This document shows positions 34,066 through 46,744 of a stretch of DNA of 64,000 nt, one piece after another. Numbering within the stretch: the first letter of the stretch is position 1; the number at the start of each line of letters is the position of its first letter. Source of the DNA: Sipunculus nudus (taxonomy: Eukaryota; Annelida; Sipuncula; Golfingiida; Sipunculidae); contig CM049317.1 in assembly GCA_026874595.1 (NCBI GenBank), positions 59,078,118-59,142,117 on the forward strand, written 5' to 3'. Both the position numbers and the translations under genes were made by a program. Below the pieces are notes generated by a model, which worked only from the letters and a program-made list of their open reading frames with translations, searched no databases and had not been told where the DNA came from.

Positions 34066-35383
34066 AATCCCGTACAATCAGAATAAACAGTTGAACCAAT
34101 ATTTCAGATCTCATTTAATACCATCTCCCCCCAACCTTTGTAAAACACCTAGTTAACCAGGTTTATCAGCTTGTATGAGATAAAATAAGAGATCAAACCA
34201 TTCTTCGTTTCTGTCTTAGCCACCAGATGTCACTATTGAAAGCGTGAAAATGTGAGTAATCGGAACCAAAATTTATTAGAAATAAGTAACAAATTAAGAA
34301 TGTAAAATATATCTTACAGTGAACACTTACTCTCCTAAATATATCCTTCCTTCGTTTAATTAATTTGAGGCACCTTTCAGGTTAAACAGAAACTATGACG
34401 TGGTGTTTGTTTCGTGCACTCTCCGCCAGAGGTCTCTCAAATCTCTCTCCCCCCCCCCCCATTGGGTGTCGCCCCAAGAGAGGTGTTGTTACTTCTTTAT
34501 TAAAGTGATTAACACTTTTTCTTTACGTCAGTGCAGCTATTCGGGAAATAAATATTTAACAAATACTTCATCCGTTGCTTATAAATGCAACTAAAATTGT
34601 AAATATATTAATCTATTCGCATGATTGACTGGTTGTATTTGATATTATCCTTAACACAACTGTGATTGGATAAATTAAATCTCTATAATTTGACAAAAAT
34701 ATGCATTTATTAATTATAATCAATAAACTACGTTCTTCAGCAAAAAAAAACTCAAATCCTCTTTTTTTTGTTCTTCTTGTTTAAATTTTATTCAGTATTT
34801 CTAATTGAAAACGAGTTAGTTGGATTGATTCTTCTGTATTCCATAAATTGGGTCATGATCCATATGCAAGGGTTTGTTTTAATCTATGGAATATTCTGCC
34901 TTCACATATACAAGTTTTTATCTCATTTGTGTGGGAGGCAGCTTTAGTTACATGTTATGCCTATAGATGGCAGTGGAGTCAGCTATAGTGATTCTGTCGT
35001 GATAATTGAAAAGATTTTTTTTTTTAAATAAGTCAAAGCTCGAATCTGTATGGTAAAAATTATGATGACACAGTCATTACAATTTTATGCAGGTTTACCC
35101 CGAGACCATGGCTTAAATACCTTTGCTGCTTCCTGGTTCCTGGTTCTTTTGTCCAGATAATTCGCAGCATTCCCTGTCGACCACCTTTGGGCCTGCATTT
35201 AATCTTTTTTATCTGAAATGGGTGGTGGATTTTAAGTGTATACAGTGAAAAAAATTAATTCAGTCTCATACTGAAATAATAAAGTTATTAAAAAATGTCT
35301 AATTGTATCTTTATATTAATCGTTTATATTCACCTTGAACATTCTATTAAATGAAATTTATCTTAAAACCTTACAAATATTTA
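34066..35383. other. AT-rich interval, nothing recognised
   Basis: It holds only a C-run (34448-34460) and AT-rich unique sequence. There are no convincing frames or repeats. Confidence 0.6.
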
Positions 35384-35548
35384 TTTCAGATTATTTTATT
35401 TTTTTACATTTTTTTGGTCATGCTCAAATCACTTAATTTAAATCGTTCCAACCTTGATTTTACTTCAAAGCATGAAACTGAATGTCTGTTATCTATGGTT
35501 AAGGATGAGGCGTTAGTTTGAAAAACGAGACAAAATTACTTTCGTATA

Positions 35549-35552
<4 letters not shown>

Positions 35553-35628
<76 letters not shown>
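35553..35628. repeat. (AT)n microsatellite
   Basis: About 76 bp. In the duplicated unit the tract at 38944-38960 is only about 17 bp. Confidence 0.95.
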
Positions 35629-35632
<4 letters not shown>

Positions 35633-35811
35633 AATTATTCACTGAGAAAGCTTTTGCCATCTTCGTCATATGGGGGGATAGTGTTAATTTTAAACGGTAT
35701 TTCTAATCTTAGGGGGGTAGCTTTTGTACAGAGACCCATGTTTTCCCCACAGTCACTGGTAAAGCAATACCAAGCAGTTTCTAAATCCTTTTACACTCCC
35801 CCCCCCCCCCC

Positions 35812-35854
<43 letters not shown>

Positions 35855-36437
35855 CACACACGCACACACACAGCAATTTCACATGTCTTAGCACTATTCT
35901 CTTACGGATTTATCACGGCACAGACATACATCCACTGGTATAATTTTATGCCACCTAGATTGCAGTTTCAAATACTCAATGATGATATGATAGACCTATA
36001 AATAGTTGCCGTTCACTAAGACATTCCCGTGTATCTTCATGGGTCAAGTTAATATTTCACCATGAGCTGACAATTTTAGCTCAATACAGTAATAACTAAA
36101 CCACTAGGTCATATCTAACCATATTATGATTGACTAGAGTTTATAAAAAATGGAGGGACGGCAGTAAAATACCTGTCGTTAATATCCGGTTACGTGACCT
36201 TCGTGTTGGCGACGCTACATTAATTATGAGCTTGGTCTGACAATTATATACACCGTAAATCCGCTACGAGTATATATACAGATAAGCAAGGTTGCCAGGC
36301 TATTTTGACAGCACAGTGTTTCTCTCTGAAAATAGTAACCATGGACTCTGTCTTTTATGTAATCATTCGTGTTCTTTAACGATATGCAAACGTCACAGAT
36401 ACTTCACAGAAACGGGTATTCATGAATCTGTTAAAGG

Positions 36438-36751
36438 CTGTTGTGTCTCAGGGGTAGAGCACAGGACTCAGATCGTGGTTCAAATATCAGCCGAGGCGGT
36501 GAGTTTTTTCACAGTCGGCTCCCATCTAGGGTGAGCGCTCTACAAGCTTAATGGAAGGCCTTGCCCAGCGACACTTACAAACGAGGGCGCCTTTTGAGGG
36601 TTCCTCCGTGGTATGACCCAGTAATGGAGACACACCCAGAGCCCGCAGGTGCAGTAGTCACCGGGCCTGGTTAAGACCAGGATATAAAATGAGAGGAGGC
36701 ATGTGATACTGCCCTTTCACCTTGTCCAGATCCGGAATGGAATTCTGCAGA

Positions 36752-36756
<5 letters not shown>
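36438..36756 (+). mobile_element. tRNA-derived SINE-like element
   Basis: A-box-like GTCTCAGGGGTAGAGC (36445-36460) and B-box-like GGTTCAAATATC (36477-36488) stand at internal pol III promoter spacing. An unrelated ~270 bp body and an (AT)n tail (36757-36823) follow. The tRNA-related head, body and simple tail are SINE architecture. No second copy is present in the window to confirm the limits. Confidence 0.5.

Positions 36757-36823
<67 letters not shown>
36757..36823. repeat. (AT)n tail/microsatellite
   Basis: About 67 bp of AT dinucleotides directly follow the SINE-like body. Confidence 0.95.
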
Positions 36824-36824
<1 letters not shown>

Positions 36825-37257
36825 TTAGTTAAGCTAGCAAAATGATGGAGGCGGTTACCTCCAACAAAAAAAATATGTTATAAATGTCTCTTAAAGGGTC
36901 AAACAGTTAGATAAAAGACGAAAGAGCCGGAGAGACAGGCAAATAAAGATGAGAATATATCGATCAATCGATCGATCGAAGAAGAGGAGGGACCGGGGCC
37001 ACGTGCCACCTTTCACATTTGCATATCTCATACCAAGCCTTTTCAATTAAGTCTAAATAGCATTTCATAGAAAATTCACCATGATCATGAATATCACCAG
37101 AGTTCACTTTTGTTTCAAGCTTGTTGACCTCCTCAATTCCTGAACATTTTTTTTCACAATGATCCCCTTTCAAGGCATTCTTTTTTATGTGCACAGCATT
37201 ACATTATTTTTTATATTTGATATTTCAAGATTAGAATAAAATTGATCGATCGAAAGA

Positions 37258-37259
<2 letters not shown>

Positions 37260-37329
<70 letters not shown>
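37260..37329. repeat. (GA)n microsatellite
   Basis: About 70 bp with one AAAGAG interruption, next to GATCGATCGAA motifs. Confidence 0.95.
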
Positions 37330-37331
<2 letters not shown>

Positions 37332-38000
37332 AACAGAGAGAGAATCAGACAGACTGACAGACGCACCCCACGAATTTTTCAAAAATCATCATATGGCGTT
37401 TTAATTATTCTTTAAAAAAAAACAGATTTAGTGTGTTATCGCTTGTTATTCTGAACAAATCAGTGTACTTTGACCATTTAGGTGTGGCTGTTTACCGAGT
37501 GTACCAGGCCTCCGCCACATAATTACTATATATAAATCACAGCTCCTTTAACTCACGTTAAGGACGGGAAACAAATATTGTCGACCCCTTTATATTGATC
37601 ATTTGATTTAATATTGAGTTTCCTAGTTCTGTGTGTACCAATGAAAAAAATAGTAAAAGTGACTTTTTGTTGGCGTCAGAAATATGCTAATAGTGTCATA
37701 AATAATAACAATTTAATTTATTTTATTTGGCGTTGCCATATGTGTAGTCTAATCAGCTTAACATCTCGGGTACTGAAAATGAAAGTAAAAAAGCTATGGA
37801 ACCCTATAGATTTACTGGTGATACAGCCGACATTTGTCTATGTTGACGTTTGATTTCACCGAGAGTGATACGCGAACACGTACTTTCGAGACAACACCCT
37901 TTCGTGACAGTTGCGTGACCGGTCATTTGAAATGAAAGTCTGAAAGCCCGTATTTGCATATTAACGTCAAGTCACATCTTTATACTATACGTCTATATGT

Positions 38001-38503
38001 CAGTGATGTAGGATTCGAGTACAAGTCCGGACTCGAGTCCATCTTTCTAGGGTCTCGGACTCGGACTTAGATTTGATTGTTCTGGACTCGGACTTGGACT
38101 CGGAGTTAAGGACTCAAGAAATCAGGTGGATTCCATCTCAAGTCCAACAGAAAAAAAATTCTCTGACACATATTATAAAGACTTGTATACTTTGCGAACA
38201 AGCAAAAGAATAAAAGGCATACATATTTAGACAATATTTACAAAACTTTAGTTCGGCATCGGGAACTAAAGGTAATCTAACATTCAAGTAAAGAGCATGT
38301 ATAAAAGACTTAAAAACACATGCATGATGATCTAAAAATATCCATTTAAAATTTCTGATCTAAAGATGTGTATTGGACTCGGACTCGGACCTCCAAGTGA
38401 CTCGCCGTCGGACTCGAAGAAGGTGGACTTGGACTCGGACTCGAGTGTCCTGGACTCGGACTTGCAATCGGACTCGGATGGTGTGAACTCGATTACGTCA
38501 CTG
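38001..38503. mobile_element. hAT-type MITE built of GGACTCGG motifs
   Basis: Its 503 bp have inverted ends (CAGTGATGTA on the left; CAGTGACGTA from the right) and near-identical 8 bp flanks (CTATATGT at 37993-38000, CTATATAT at 38504-38511). The 8 bp target duplication and CAG...CTG ends fit the hAT superfamily. The subterminal parts consist of many copies of GGACTCGGACT and its variants, giving long self-complementary ends around an AT-rich centre. It encodes nothing. Confidence 0.75.
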
Positions 38504-38779
38504 CTATATATGTTATATTTTCTCAGCTGCTGATATATATAGAAGTCTGCTTAGCAACAGCGATATCCTACTTTATCTTCGATTATTCTGACTAAGGTCC
38601 CATACAAAGCACGCATAGGGCGCATTCCAGCCACCAACTATATTTTACTATGATTAAGAAAAAACAGACGTTCATGCGGACAAAATATCTTGTAACTTTA
38701 TCAGAATGCAGCACAACTCAAAATGTTATACCAACTTGTTTATAACCCGATGGTGTATACTTCCTCAAACAAATCCAAA

Positions 38780-39836
38780 TTTCAGATTATTTTATTTTTT
38801 TACATTTTTACATGCTCAAATCACTTAATTTAAATCGTTCCAACCTTGATTCTACTTCAAAGCATGAAACTGAATGTCTGTTATCTATGGTTAAGGATGA
38901 GGCGTTAGTTTGAAAAACGAGACAAAATTACTTTCGTATAATCAATATATATATATATATGTGGAGGCAGTGACGAAAATTATTCACTGAGAAAGCTTTT
39001 GCCATCTTCGTTATAAGGGGGGATAGTGTTAATTTTAAACGGTACTCCTAATCTTAGGGGGGGGGGTAGCTTTTGTACAGAGGACCATGTTTTCCCCACA
39101 GTCACTGGCAAAGCAATACCAAGCAGTTTCTAAATCCTTTTACACTCCCCCCCCCCCCCCCGCTCTCTCACTCTCTCTCTCCCTCTCCCCACACACGCAC
39201 ACTCACAGCAATTTCACATGTCTTAGCACTATTCTCTTACGGATTTATCACGGCACAGACATACATCCACTGGTATAATTTTATGCCACCTAGATTGCAG
39301 TTTCAAATACTCATTGATGATATGATAGACCTATAAATAGTTGCCGTTCACAAAGACATTCCCGTGTATCTTCATGGGTCAAGTTAATATTTCACCATGA
39401 GCTGACAATTTTAGCTCAATACAGTAATAACTAAACCACTAGGTCATATCTAACCATATTATGATTGACTAGAGTTTATCAAAAATGGAGGGGTGGCAGT
39501 AAATTACCAGTCGTTAATATCCGGTTACGTGACCTTCGTGTTGGCGACGCTACATTAATTATGAGCTTAGTTTGACAATATTATACACCGTAAATCCGCT
39601 ACGAGTATTTTTACAGATAAGCAAGGTGGCCAGGCTATTTTGACAGCATAGTGTTTCTCTATGTTTCTCTAGAAGTCTGCTTAGCAACAGCGATATCCTA
39701 CTTTATCTTTGATTATTCTGACTAAGGTCCCATACTACAGGGGCGGATCCAGGATTTTGCAAGTGGGGGGCTAGTAGATACTTTGCATAATATATATATT
39801 GGCGCAGGTACTTGCCATAGACATTTATCTTATTTT

Positions 39837-39885
<49 letters not shown>

Positions 39886-41956
39886 TTAAAAGGTTATAAT
39901 CGGTCAATCGTTGGATACGTTATTTGATACTTGTACCTATGAAAAAAAAATGAATTCTTTGCCGTTTTATAAACTAAAAACTGCCCTTTTTCTGTTCATA
40001 AACTTCAGAATAATTATTTAAAAAAAAAACAACTGTTATTGATGGATGAGAGAAAGAGGTACCGAATGGCCAGTGCCACATTCAATCTCTTGTAAACATG
40101 TAGTCGTAGTTTCGGTCTTATATTAAATAAGTTGCAGACTGGAAACTAACAAAACACAACTCCTAGGCTATAGATATCAAAATATACCTTTTGCATTTTC
40201 CCACTTCATATATACAATCTGACAATTTGTAAATTGTGAAATTGTTGTAAATGGGAACAGATGTGCAACATAATATTTTCCGGAGACATAGTATACAACT
40301 GGAAACTCATTAACGAAGTTGAGACTACACGTACATGCAGACTTTAAAGTCAGTCAATTCATATTATGTGTATTTTATATTTTGTGAATTTACAGTTTAT
40401 AGCGAGAATTATATAAATTCAAGAGAAATGTGGGGCAAGTTAACCAACTCGATTTTGCATAACCGGTCTGCTCGCCCCTTTCAGAAATTTATACCCAATT
40501 AAAGGTTCCCCTAAAACCAAAATTAAAGACGGTCTTTTATAAATATATTTGTGAGATATTATTGTGATCCAGGTAAACATTGATTTTTTTCTGGCTCTCC
40601 TCATAAGTCCGTCTATAACTGTTGCTGCTAACAGACGAATCAACCAACGTCGATAATTACATGAAAACCTTGCTTCGTAGAGGAATAATTAACTCAATTA
40701 AAAAAAGCAAATAAAATCTTCACTGGAGCAAGCAATATGAATGGGGAATTCATAGTAAAAGAATAAATGATCTGGACATTATTTTTTCTATCAACCGATT
40801 TACAAATAAAAATAAGTCTCGGGTATACATGTATTAATAATCTCTTTTTTAGGTATCGTAAAGAGATGAACATGAGGTGTGAGCACAAGTGAACGCGATG
40901 TAAACATTTTGTTCATTATTTAATCTCAAATAATTGATCAGTCATAAAATAAAGACACAACTATACATATAAACATTTTTAGTTGCATTAAACATCATTG
41001 AAAAAAGGCAAACGAATAACTCATGATTGAATATTATTTTCTAACTACTTATTTAAGGCATTACTCACCAGCGTTTATTTTGAATAACTGGTATAGCTTG
41101 AACTACTTTTCCACGTGTGCAATTGCTTTATTAGTCTATAATTATTGCTTTCAAACATCAGAACTCTTTTATATATACGTCTGAAATTTAAAATGCATTA
41201 CTTTATTCCTAGTGCATGTATGGAAAGGCACCCTAAGGCTTGCTTTTTATTTTAACGCTTAATCATGTTCACAAGCAAGATGTCCAAGCCCAAGGACAGC
41301 TGGCATATCCCATGAGAAATGCTTGAGGGAGTCACGGTTGATAGATCATGTAGATCGAAATTTTTAACGTCTATAACCAGTGTTGGAAAATGCCCAACTA
41401 ATAATTTAAAAATACAACAAGGACCTTGGGCCACAATGGTCCCCGGCCATATGTTTAACTATGAAAGTGTGGCATCAGTGATGATGCGGGACGGACGAAT
41501 TAACGGATTGAAGGACTGACAGATGCGGACCATTTTAGTAGTCCTCTCTCCTAACGGCGGGAGAATAAAAAAGATGCCTGATACTGGTGTCAACATGCGT
41601 TTCTCCTAACGATTCCTTGGGTTTTCAATTTTTGTTTTTCAGTTGAAAGGGTGATATTTGTATGACGGCAACTGGGAATAATGTAAAGAAAATCTTCTCT
41701 GATAAAAAATGATAACAATGTTTCAGTCTTGGGGGGGGGGGCTTCAGCCCCCAAAGCTACCCCTCTGGATCCGCCACTGCATACAAAGCACGCATAGGGC
41801 GCATTCCAGCCACCAACTATATTTTACTATGATTAAGAAAAAACAGACGTTCATGCGGACAAAATATCTTGTAACTTTATCAGAATGCAGCACAACTCAA
41901 AATGTTATACCAATTTGTTTATAACCCGATGGTGTATACTTCCTCAAACAAATCCA
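38780..41956. repeat. Tandem segmental duplication, unit 2 (deleted and interrupted)
   Basis: It matches unit 1 from 35384 onward to 39660, then jumps over 2.2 kb to the sequence equivalent to 38541. The join is at 39661-39670, where TTTCTCT is repeated. It is then interrupted by the hAT-type insertion at 39738-41779 and ends at 41956 (AATCCA). Confidence 0.8.
39738..41779. mobile_element. Non-autonomous hAT-type element, 2.0 kb
   Basis: It begins CAGGGGCGGATCCAGG and ends with the complement of CAGTGGCGGATCCAGAGG. It interrupts a sequence that is intact at 38597-38616 (CCCATACAAAGCACG), so the insertion limits are read directly from the empty site. The flanks read CCATACTA on the left and CATACAAA on the right, which fits an 8 bp duplication with one substitution and one indel. 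The interior is AT-rich with no transposase frame. Confidence 0.8.
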
Positions 41957-42148
41957 TGGGAATCATACGTCAGTCTACATTTTGGGTATTCATGTGAAAT
42001 ATGCGGAACTTTCAATGTTACAGATAGTAAAGTAGAAACACATTTATAAGCGGGCAGGTGAGACTCCGAACACGCAGCTGTTCCTGCACATGTACGCAGA
42101 GCCCCACGTTTGGCGCCATTTGTAATGATATGGTAATATTGGTATAGA

Positions 42149-42224
42149 GGGTGCCGATGGGATTCGAACCCGCGACATTAATATGCAAACACGGGCTTTC
42201 AGACTTATAATATAACTGACACCC
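42149..42224 (-). pseudogene. tRNA-like fragment, 76 nt
   Basis: On the minus strand GGGTGTC and GGCACCC can pair as a 7 bp acceptor-like stem exactly 76 nt end to end, and GGGTTCGAATCCC forms a T-arm-like hairpin with a good B box. The D arm lacks the GG motif and the T stem has a mismatch. Part of the middle (AAGTCTGAAAGCCCGT) recurs at 37938-37953. A tRNA pseudogene or SINE head is more likely than a working tRNA. Confidence 0.3.
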
Positions 42225-43593
42225 GGTCAATTAAATTGTGTAACACAACAAATACACGGATGTTTCCTGACTGTCACTCAGTGTATATACACGAGGTATC
42301 AAGCGTACAAATCCTTAAAAAATCCGGCTGGTAATATGGAATATCAGTCACAGATTATGACAATTGGCTGTGGACACAATAACATCCTTATTGAAACTTC
42401 CCCTATACAGTTCAGTCAGTACATCGCACCATATTGTCAATTCTGCCCAGCTGAAAGCGACCAGGTCTTCTGATCTCATAAAAGAAAATGGCGGTTTATT
42501 ATTGTTATACAACGTTATTGTCAAAAACCCCTGTACCGAAATCAATCCAAAAGTTTTTTTAATTCATAATATGCCCCATGATGTGTTTATTTCTTTTAAA
42601 CCTATTTCTTTCTGATGGTTTAGATTTTTTTTAAATTTTCAATCATTTTCACATGATTTTGTTACATTTAAACAAATATTTTTCAAAGGGACGTTATTCT
42701 AAGCACACAGTTACAGTTAACCACTTTTCAGTGGACTTATAATAAACTGCACGGCAATATCTCAAAAAGAATTTTTTACTCTGTGTCTTTCTTGTTGAAA
42801 AATGATTTTTTTTTAATTGAATCAACATTTAAAATTTCAGTTTTAGGGTAGATAGAAAAATGATACGAGGAAAAACAAAACGAATATAGTGGCATTTTTC
42901 ATGTAGTTTAATATTAGTCCACATTCACCTACGATTCTTATAGTTAATGTTTGGCGCACTCTTTTTAATTAATTGAAAGTGTTTTCACGTGGCCATAAAT
43001 TGGGTGGCTGGTTGGTTACTTAGTTGGTATGGTCACCTATGTCCTATCCTGGAAAGAGCTGACCCACTTAGTGACCGACAGCTGTCATCGCCTAAGTGAA
43101 CAGTGACATATATTTATATTTTTAAAGGTCTGGGTTCTCATATTTTATGCGCTTATTTAGCCAGCAAGAAAGTGTGAACCAGATCCTAAGTATAGTATAG
43201 TCCAGAGTGTTGGCGATAGTTTATAAGGGGTTTCTTCCTGCTTTTTAGTTAGGAATGACGTAAGATCCACAAGACAACTGTATATCTGTACTGTCTCTCT
43301 GTCTGTCAGTCTGCTTTCCTGTCTGTCTGTCTGTCTCCATTTTTCTTTGCCTGTTTGTCCGTCTCTCTTTCTTTTTTCTGCCCGTCTGTCGGTCTCTCAT
43401 GGTTTCTACAGGTTGTTTTAATAAATTCAGCCAGTAATCGTTGATGTACGGAGTGGACACAGTCCATGGATGCTATGGTCTGTTTACTTTGTTACATATG
43501 GGGAAGCCCACTGAAATCTGAAGAATTAACACTATAAATGGTAAATTTTTTACACAGATATGGACTGACGTGGATGAAGGACAGAAGCCTTTA

Positions 43594-43695
<102 letters not shown>

Positions 43696-44145
43696 AGAAA
43701 AGAGACAGGGAGAGAGAGGAACTATAATTCAGTACTGTCTTGATCACGTGATAATTGGTGCTACGTTATCAAAGTGGTGACATGGTGACTATATTACGCT
43801 AATTTACAGACTCCTCAAAATTACGCACATGTGCATGAAATACACGTATAACAAATCTCAAACACATTGTTTAAATATTTTATTCAAATAATATCAATAA
43901 ATGCTGTTAACTTTGAAGGTAAACACAAGCACATGTAATCTGCATCTGTTGGTAAAAAGCAGAATATTAATATCGTACAAGTCATGTAGTATTTTAACGC
44001 TCAGTACAGATTCTGTTACTAGATACATTGTGAAACGATACTTTCTTTCGAAAGTTAAGTAAATATAGTGACAAAAGAGTGTTTTCGAGTATAACGTCAG
44101 AAGATTACTGAGACATTGGTGTATGTTTTACACACATGTAAATAT

Positions 44146-44249
44146 ACAGTGGAACCTGTCTGAAGAACCACCCACCTAATAAGACCACCTGTGAATTAGG
44201 ACCACTTTTGCCCAGTCCCAGGGGTGGTCTCATAATACAGGTTTCAACG
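44146..44249. mobile_element. TA-flanked mini-element, CAGTGGAACC family
   Basis: A 104 bp segment with inverted ends (CAGTGGAACCTGTCTGAAG and, from the right, CGTTGAAACCTGTATTATG) is flanked by TA on both sides. It is related to 53576-53840. Confidence 0.6.
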
Positions 44250-44542
44250 TATATGTTTAAAATCGAAACCGATGCGTAATTCTTAGATGACTCATTATTA
44301 ATATATATGATAAACCATAACAAACACACTTTTATTAACCACAAAGCATTATAATTAATAACATAATTACATATTTCACATACCGTTCGGTACGGTAGAT
44401 ACATATATACATATATATAAACTTCACTATTGTATAGCATTTCATAAACAAAATTAAATATTACATCTGACTTAACGATGTCTTCGACCGTGCAGCATCA
44501 ATCGTAACTCAATTATACCGATTAGGTAACAGCAATTATTGC

Positions 44543-44830
44543 CTCAGCAAGGGGGCATGCCTTCTTTCCTTTTCGTGCGTGTGTTTGTTAACAACAAAAC
44601 CCACGCAATCATGAATCAGGATATTTTCAGGGCATTTCTGGAATTTGCCTAGGAAGAATCGATTTGATTTTGGTGTGAATCCGGCACACAATCCGGAATC
44701 AGGAATGTCATCAAAGTATATTCACAAATGTAGAGTCACTTATGCACGAATGAACCTTTGAATATGAGGCGAATAAGTGAAGGCAAACATGGGTTTGGGA
44801 CATTCCACAAAAAGGACTCCCACAAGGTGG
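44543..44830 (+). repeat. Dispersed ~300 bp repeat, copy 4 of 6
   Basis: It shows GCGTGTGTTTGTTAACA, the CAATCATGAATC block, TTTTCAGGGCATTT, TTTTGGTGTGAATCCGG and TATTCACAAATGTAGAGTCA in the family order. Confidence 0.7.
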
Positions 44831-45357
44831 AGGCTTGTGTTCTTTGGAATGCAGACGTCATGATGTCCGGAATACGTTAAATACATAAACCTGGGGCTAC
44901 AATGTCTAGTGCAAAGGGTTGTTTGAATAAATCTGTCGCAGATGTCAGAGTGACAGAACTTGATCTTTTTCAAAAATAACACTGGAAATTTCGAAAAGGA
45001 AAAAAGCGTTTTTATATATTTTTATATTAACGTCAAATACTCATTTACTCGCCGGGACCCAATCAAAACGTTGTAATCGCAAGGTGTTCGTGTTCGCGGT
45101 GAAAAGCGGGGTTTTACAGCATTCAGAAAATTGATCACATATGATTGCGAAATTCTTATTTAAGGAGAAATATTAAATATTTAAACAGTTATTTAAAAAA
45201 GAAGACTTTATTTTTTACAGGATCCAGAATAACTACACTCTGTTCAAGCAACCCGTGTCTAGCTGTTTTTGGAGATAATGTTCCGTAAAATTTATATACT
45301 TTATTTTTTTCCCATCGGCCTTATGTGGCAATTAAAAATTTACAAAAAAGCTCCAGT

Positions 45358-45650
45358 TTATGTTTCACAACAGTTTAGTCTCTTTACAATGATCTGAAGG
45401 ACTAGATGTGTTCCTTCTTTGTTTTGGTTTGTTATGTTTTTACAGTGTTAACATGACATCCTCCAATCAATAGCTCTTAGTTGAGGCTATTTTCGCATGT
45501 GACCAATGACCTTGAGCGCCATAAGTGGGTGTGATATGTTGTAAAATGTACACTGATTTCTCATATTTTTAAATTATTTTGTTTCTGAAATAAAGTGTAA
45601 GGTAGGGATTTGTTTAAAATTTTGAAAATTAAGCCCTTTAATCCACTACC
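45358..45650 (+). repeat. Dispersed repeat, copy 2 of the 27590 family
   Basis: It shares ACCAATGACCTTGA, GCGCCATAAG and CACTGATTTCTCA with the copy at 27590-27890, in the same order and orientation. Confidence 0.5.
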
Positions 45651-46631
45651 TACACCATAATGTTTCCCCTTGAAATGTAACTAATAAAAAATGGTCATAG
45701 CAAAACACAGGTGAGCATGAGGGAATGAAACGGACTATAGTCAAGTGCAAGCCAAGGAACACAAGCTTCGAATGATAAGACAAGTTGTTTGGAGGTATTC
45801 TTTATCAGTGATAATGATGACAGACTGACTGTATTATAAATGAATTATACCTTGCTTGGTAAGAATGACTGATAACGATACACAAGAACCCTGGTCGAAC
45901 CCTTAATCATATGATATATGATATGGACTACGATTGATATATGTTATGTATGATCCTATCGCATAAGAAAATTCAAATTTATGTACTGGCCTGAAGGAAA
46001 ATTAAGAAATGATGAGCTACGATATGTGCTACTCATTTTGCACTCCCTCTAAAATCTTTAAATACGGCTCGGAGGTGTGTAATACAGGAATCTATATGTT
46101 AGTGTATTTATTCTAGGAATACATTTATGCAGGTACTTATACATATTTAACAGTCATTAAATTTGGTTTACACACGGGAATGTCCAGCTGTCGTTGGTTG
46201 AAACAGTTTGCAATGCACCGGGATATATGGTTCGACTAGTAAAAGCAGGGCATTCAGGGTTGTTAGCTGATATTTCGCCCAGTCAGTTATGCTTGGCACG
46301 GCGCCAATATAGACGGCTCCTCTGACGACGGTCTTCGGCAAATGCTCCCAGTGTGAGCGGTGGTAGAATGTTTTGAACTAGTACGAATGGAATGAGGCCA
46401 CTGCAAATTAAGGTAGTGTAGGCACATTCCTCCTTATTAAGCGATATGCAAATGTGATGTAAACTGATTCTCGCGGATTCTTTCACAATGATGCTAAGTC
46501 GAATATTTTGGGTAATTATCAAGGTATTTGCACACATTGGTTTGATTAAATAGTCATGTTTAAAGCCTTTTTTATTAACATGTGGTTAATTTGTGTGACA
46601 ACCAATTTGCGAAACAAAACCTTTATTGGCT

Positions 46632-46744
<113 letters not shown>

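Larger units (their letters stand above)
35384..38779. repeat. Tandem segmental duplication, unit 1
   Basis: The first 940 bp (35384-36324) match 38780-39660. The last ~240 bp (38541-38779) match 39671-39737 plus 41780-41956. The middle (36325-38540), with a SINE-like element, (GA)n and a hAT MITE, is absent from unit 2. The simplest reading is a head-to-tail duplication of about 3.4 kb followed by a deletion in the second unit. Confidence 0.8.

Noticed and set aside
46283-46537. 84-codon minus-strand frame with hydrophobic stretches, considered as a receptor exon
   Set aside because: No conserved receptor motif could be identified, and the ends do not coincide with good splice sites.
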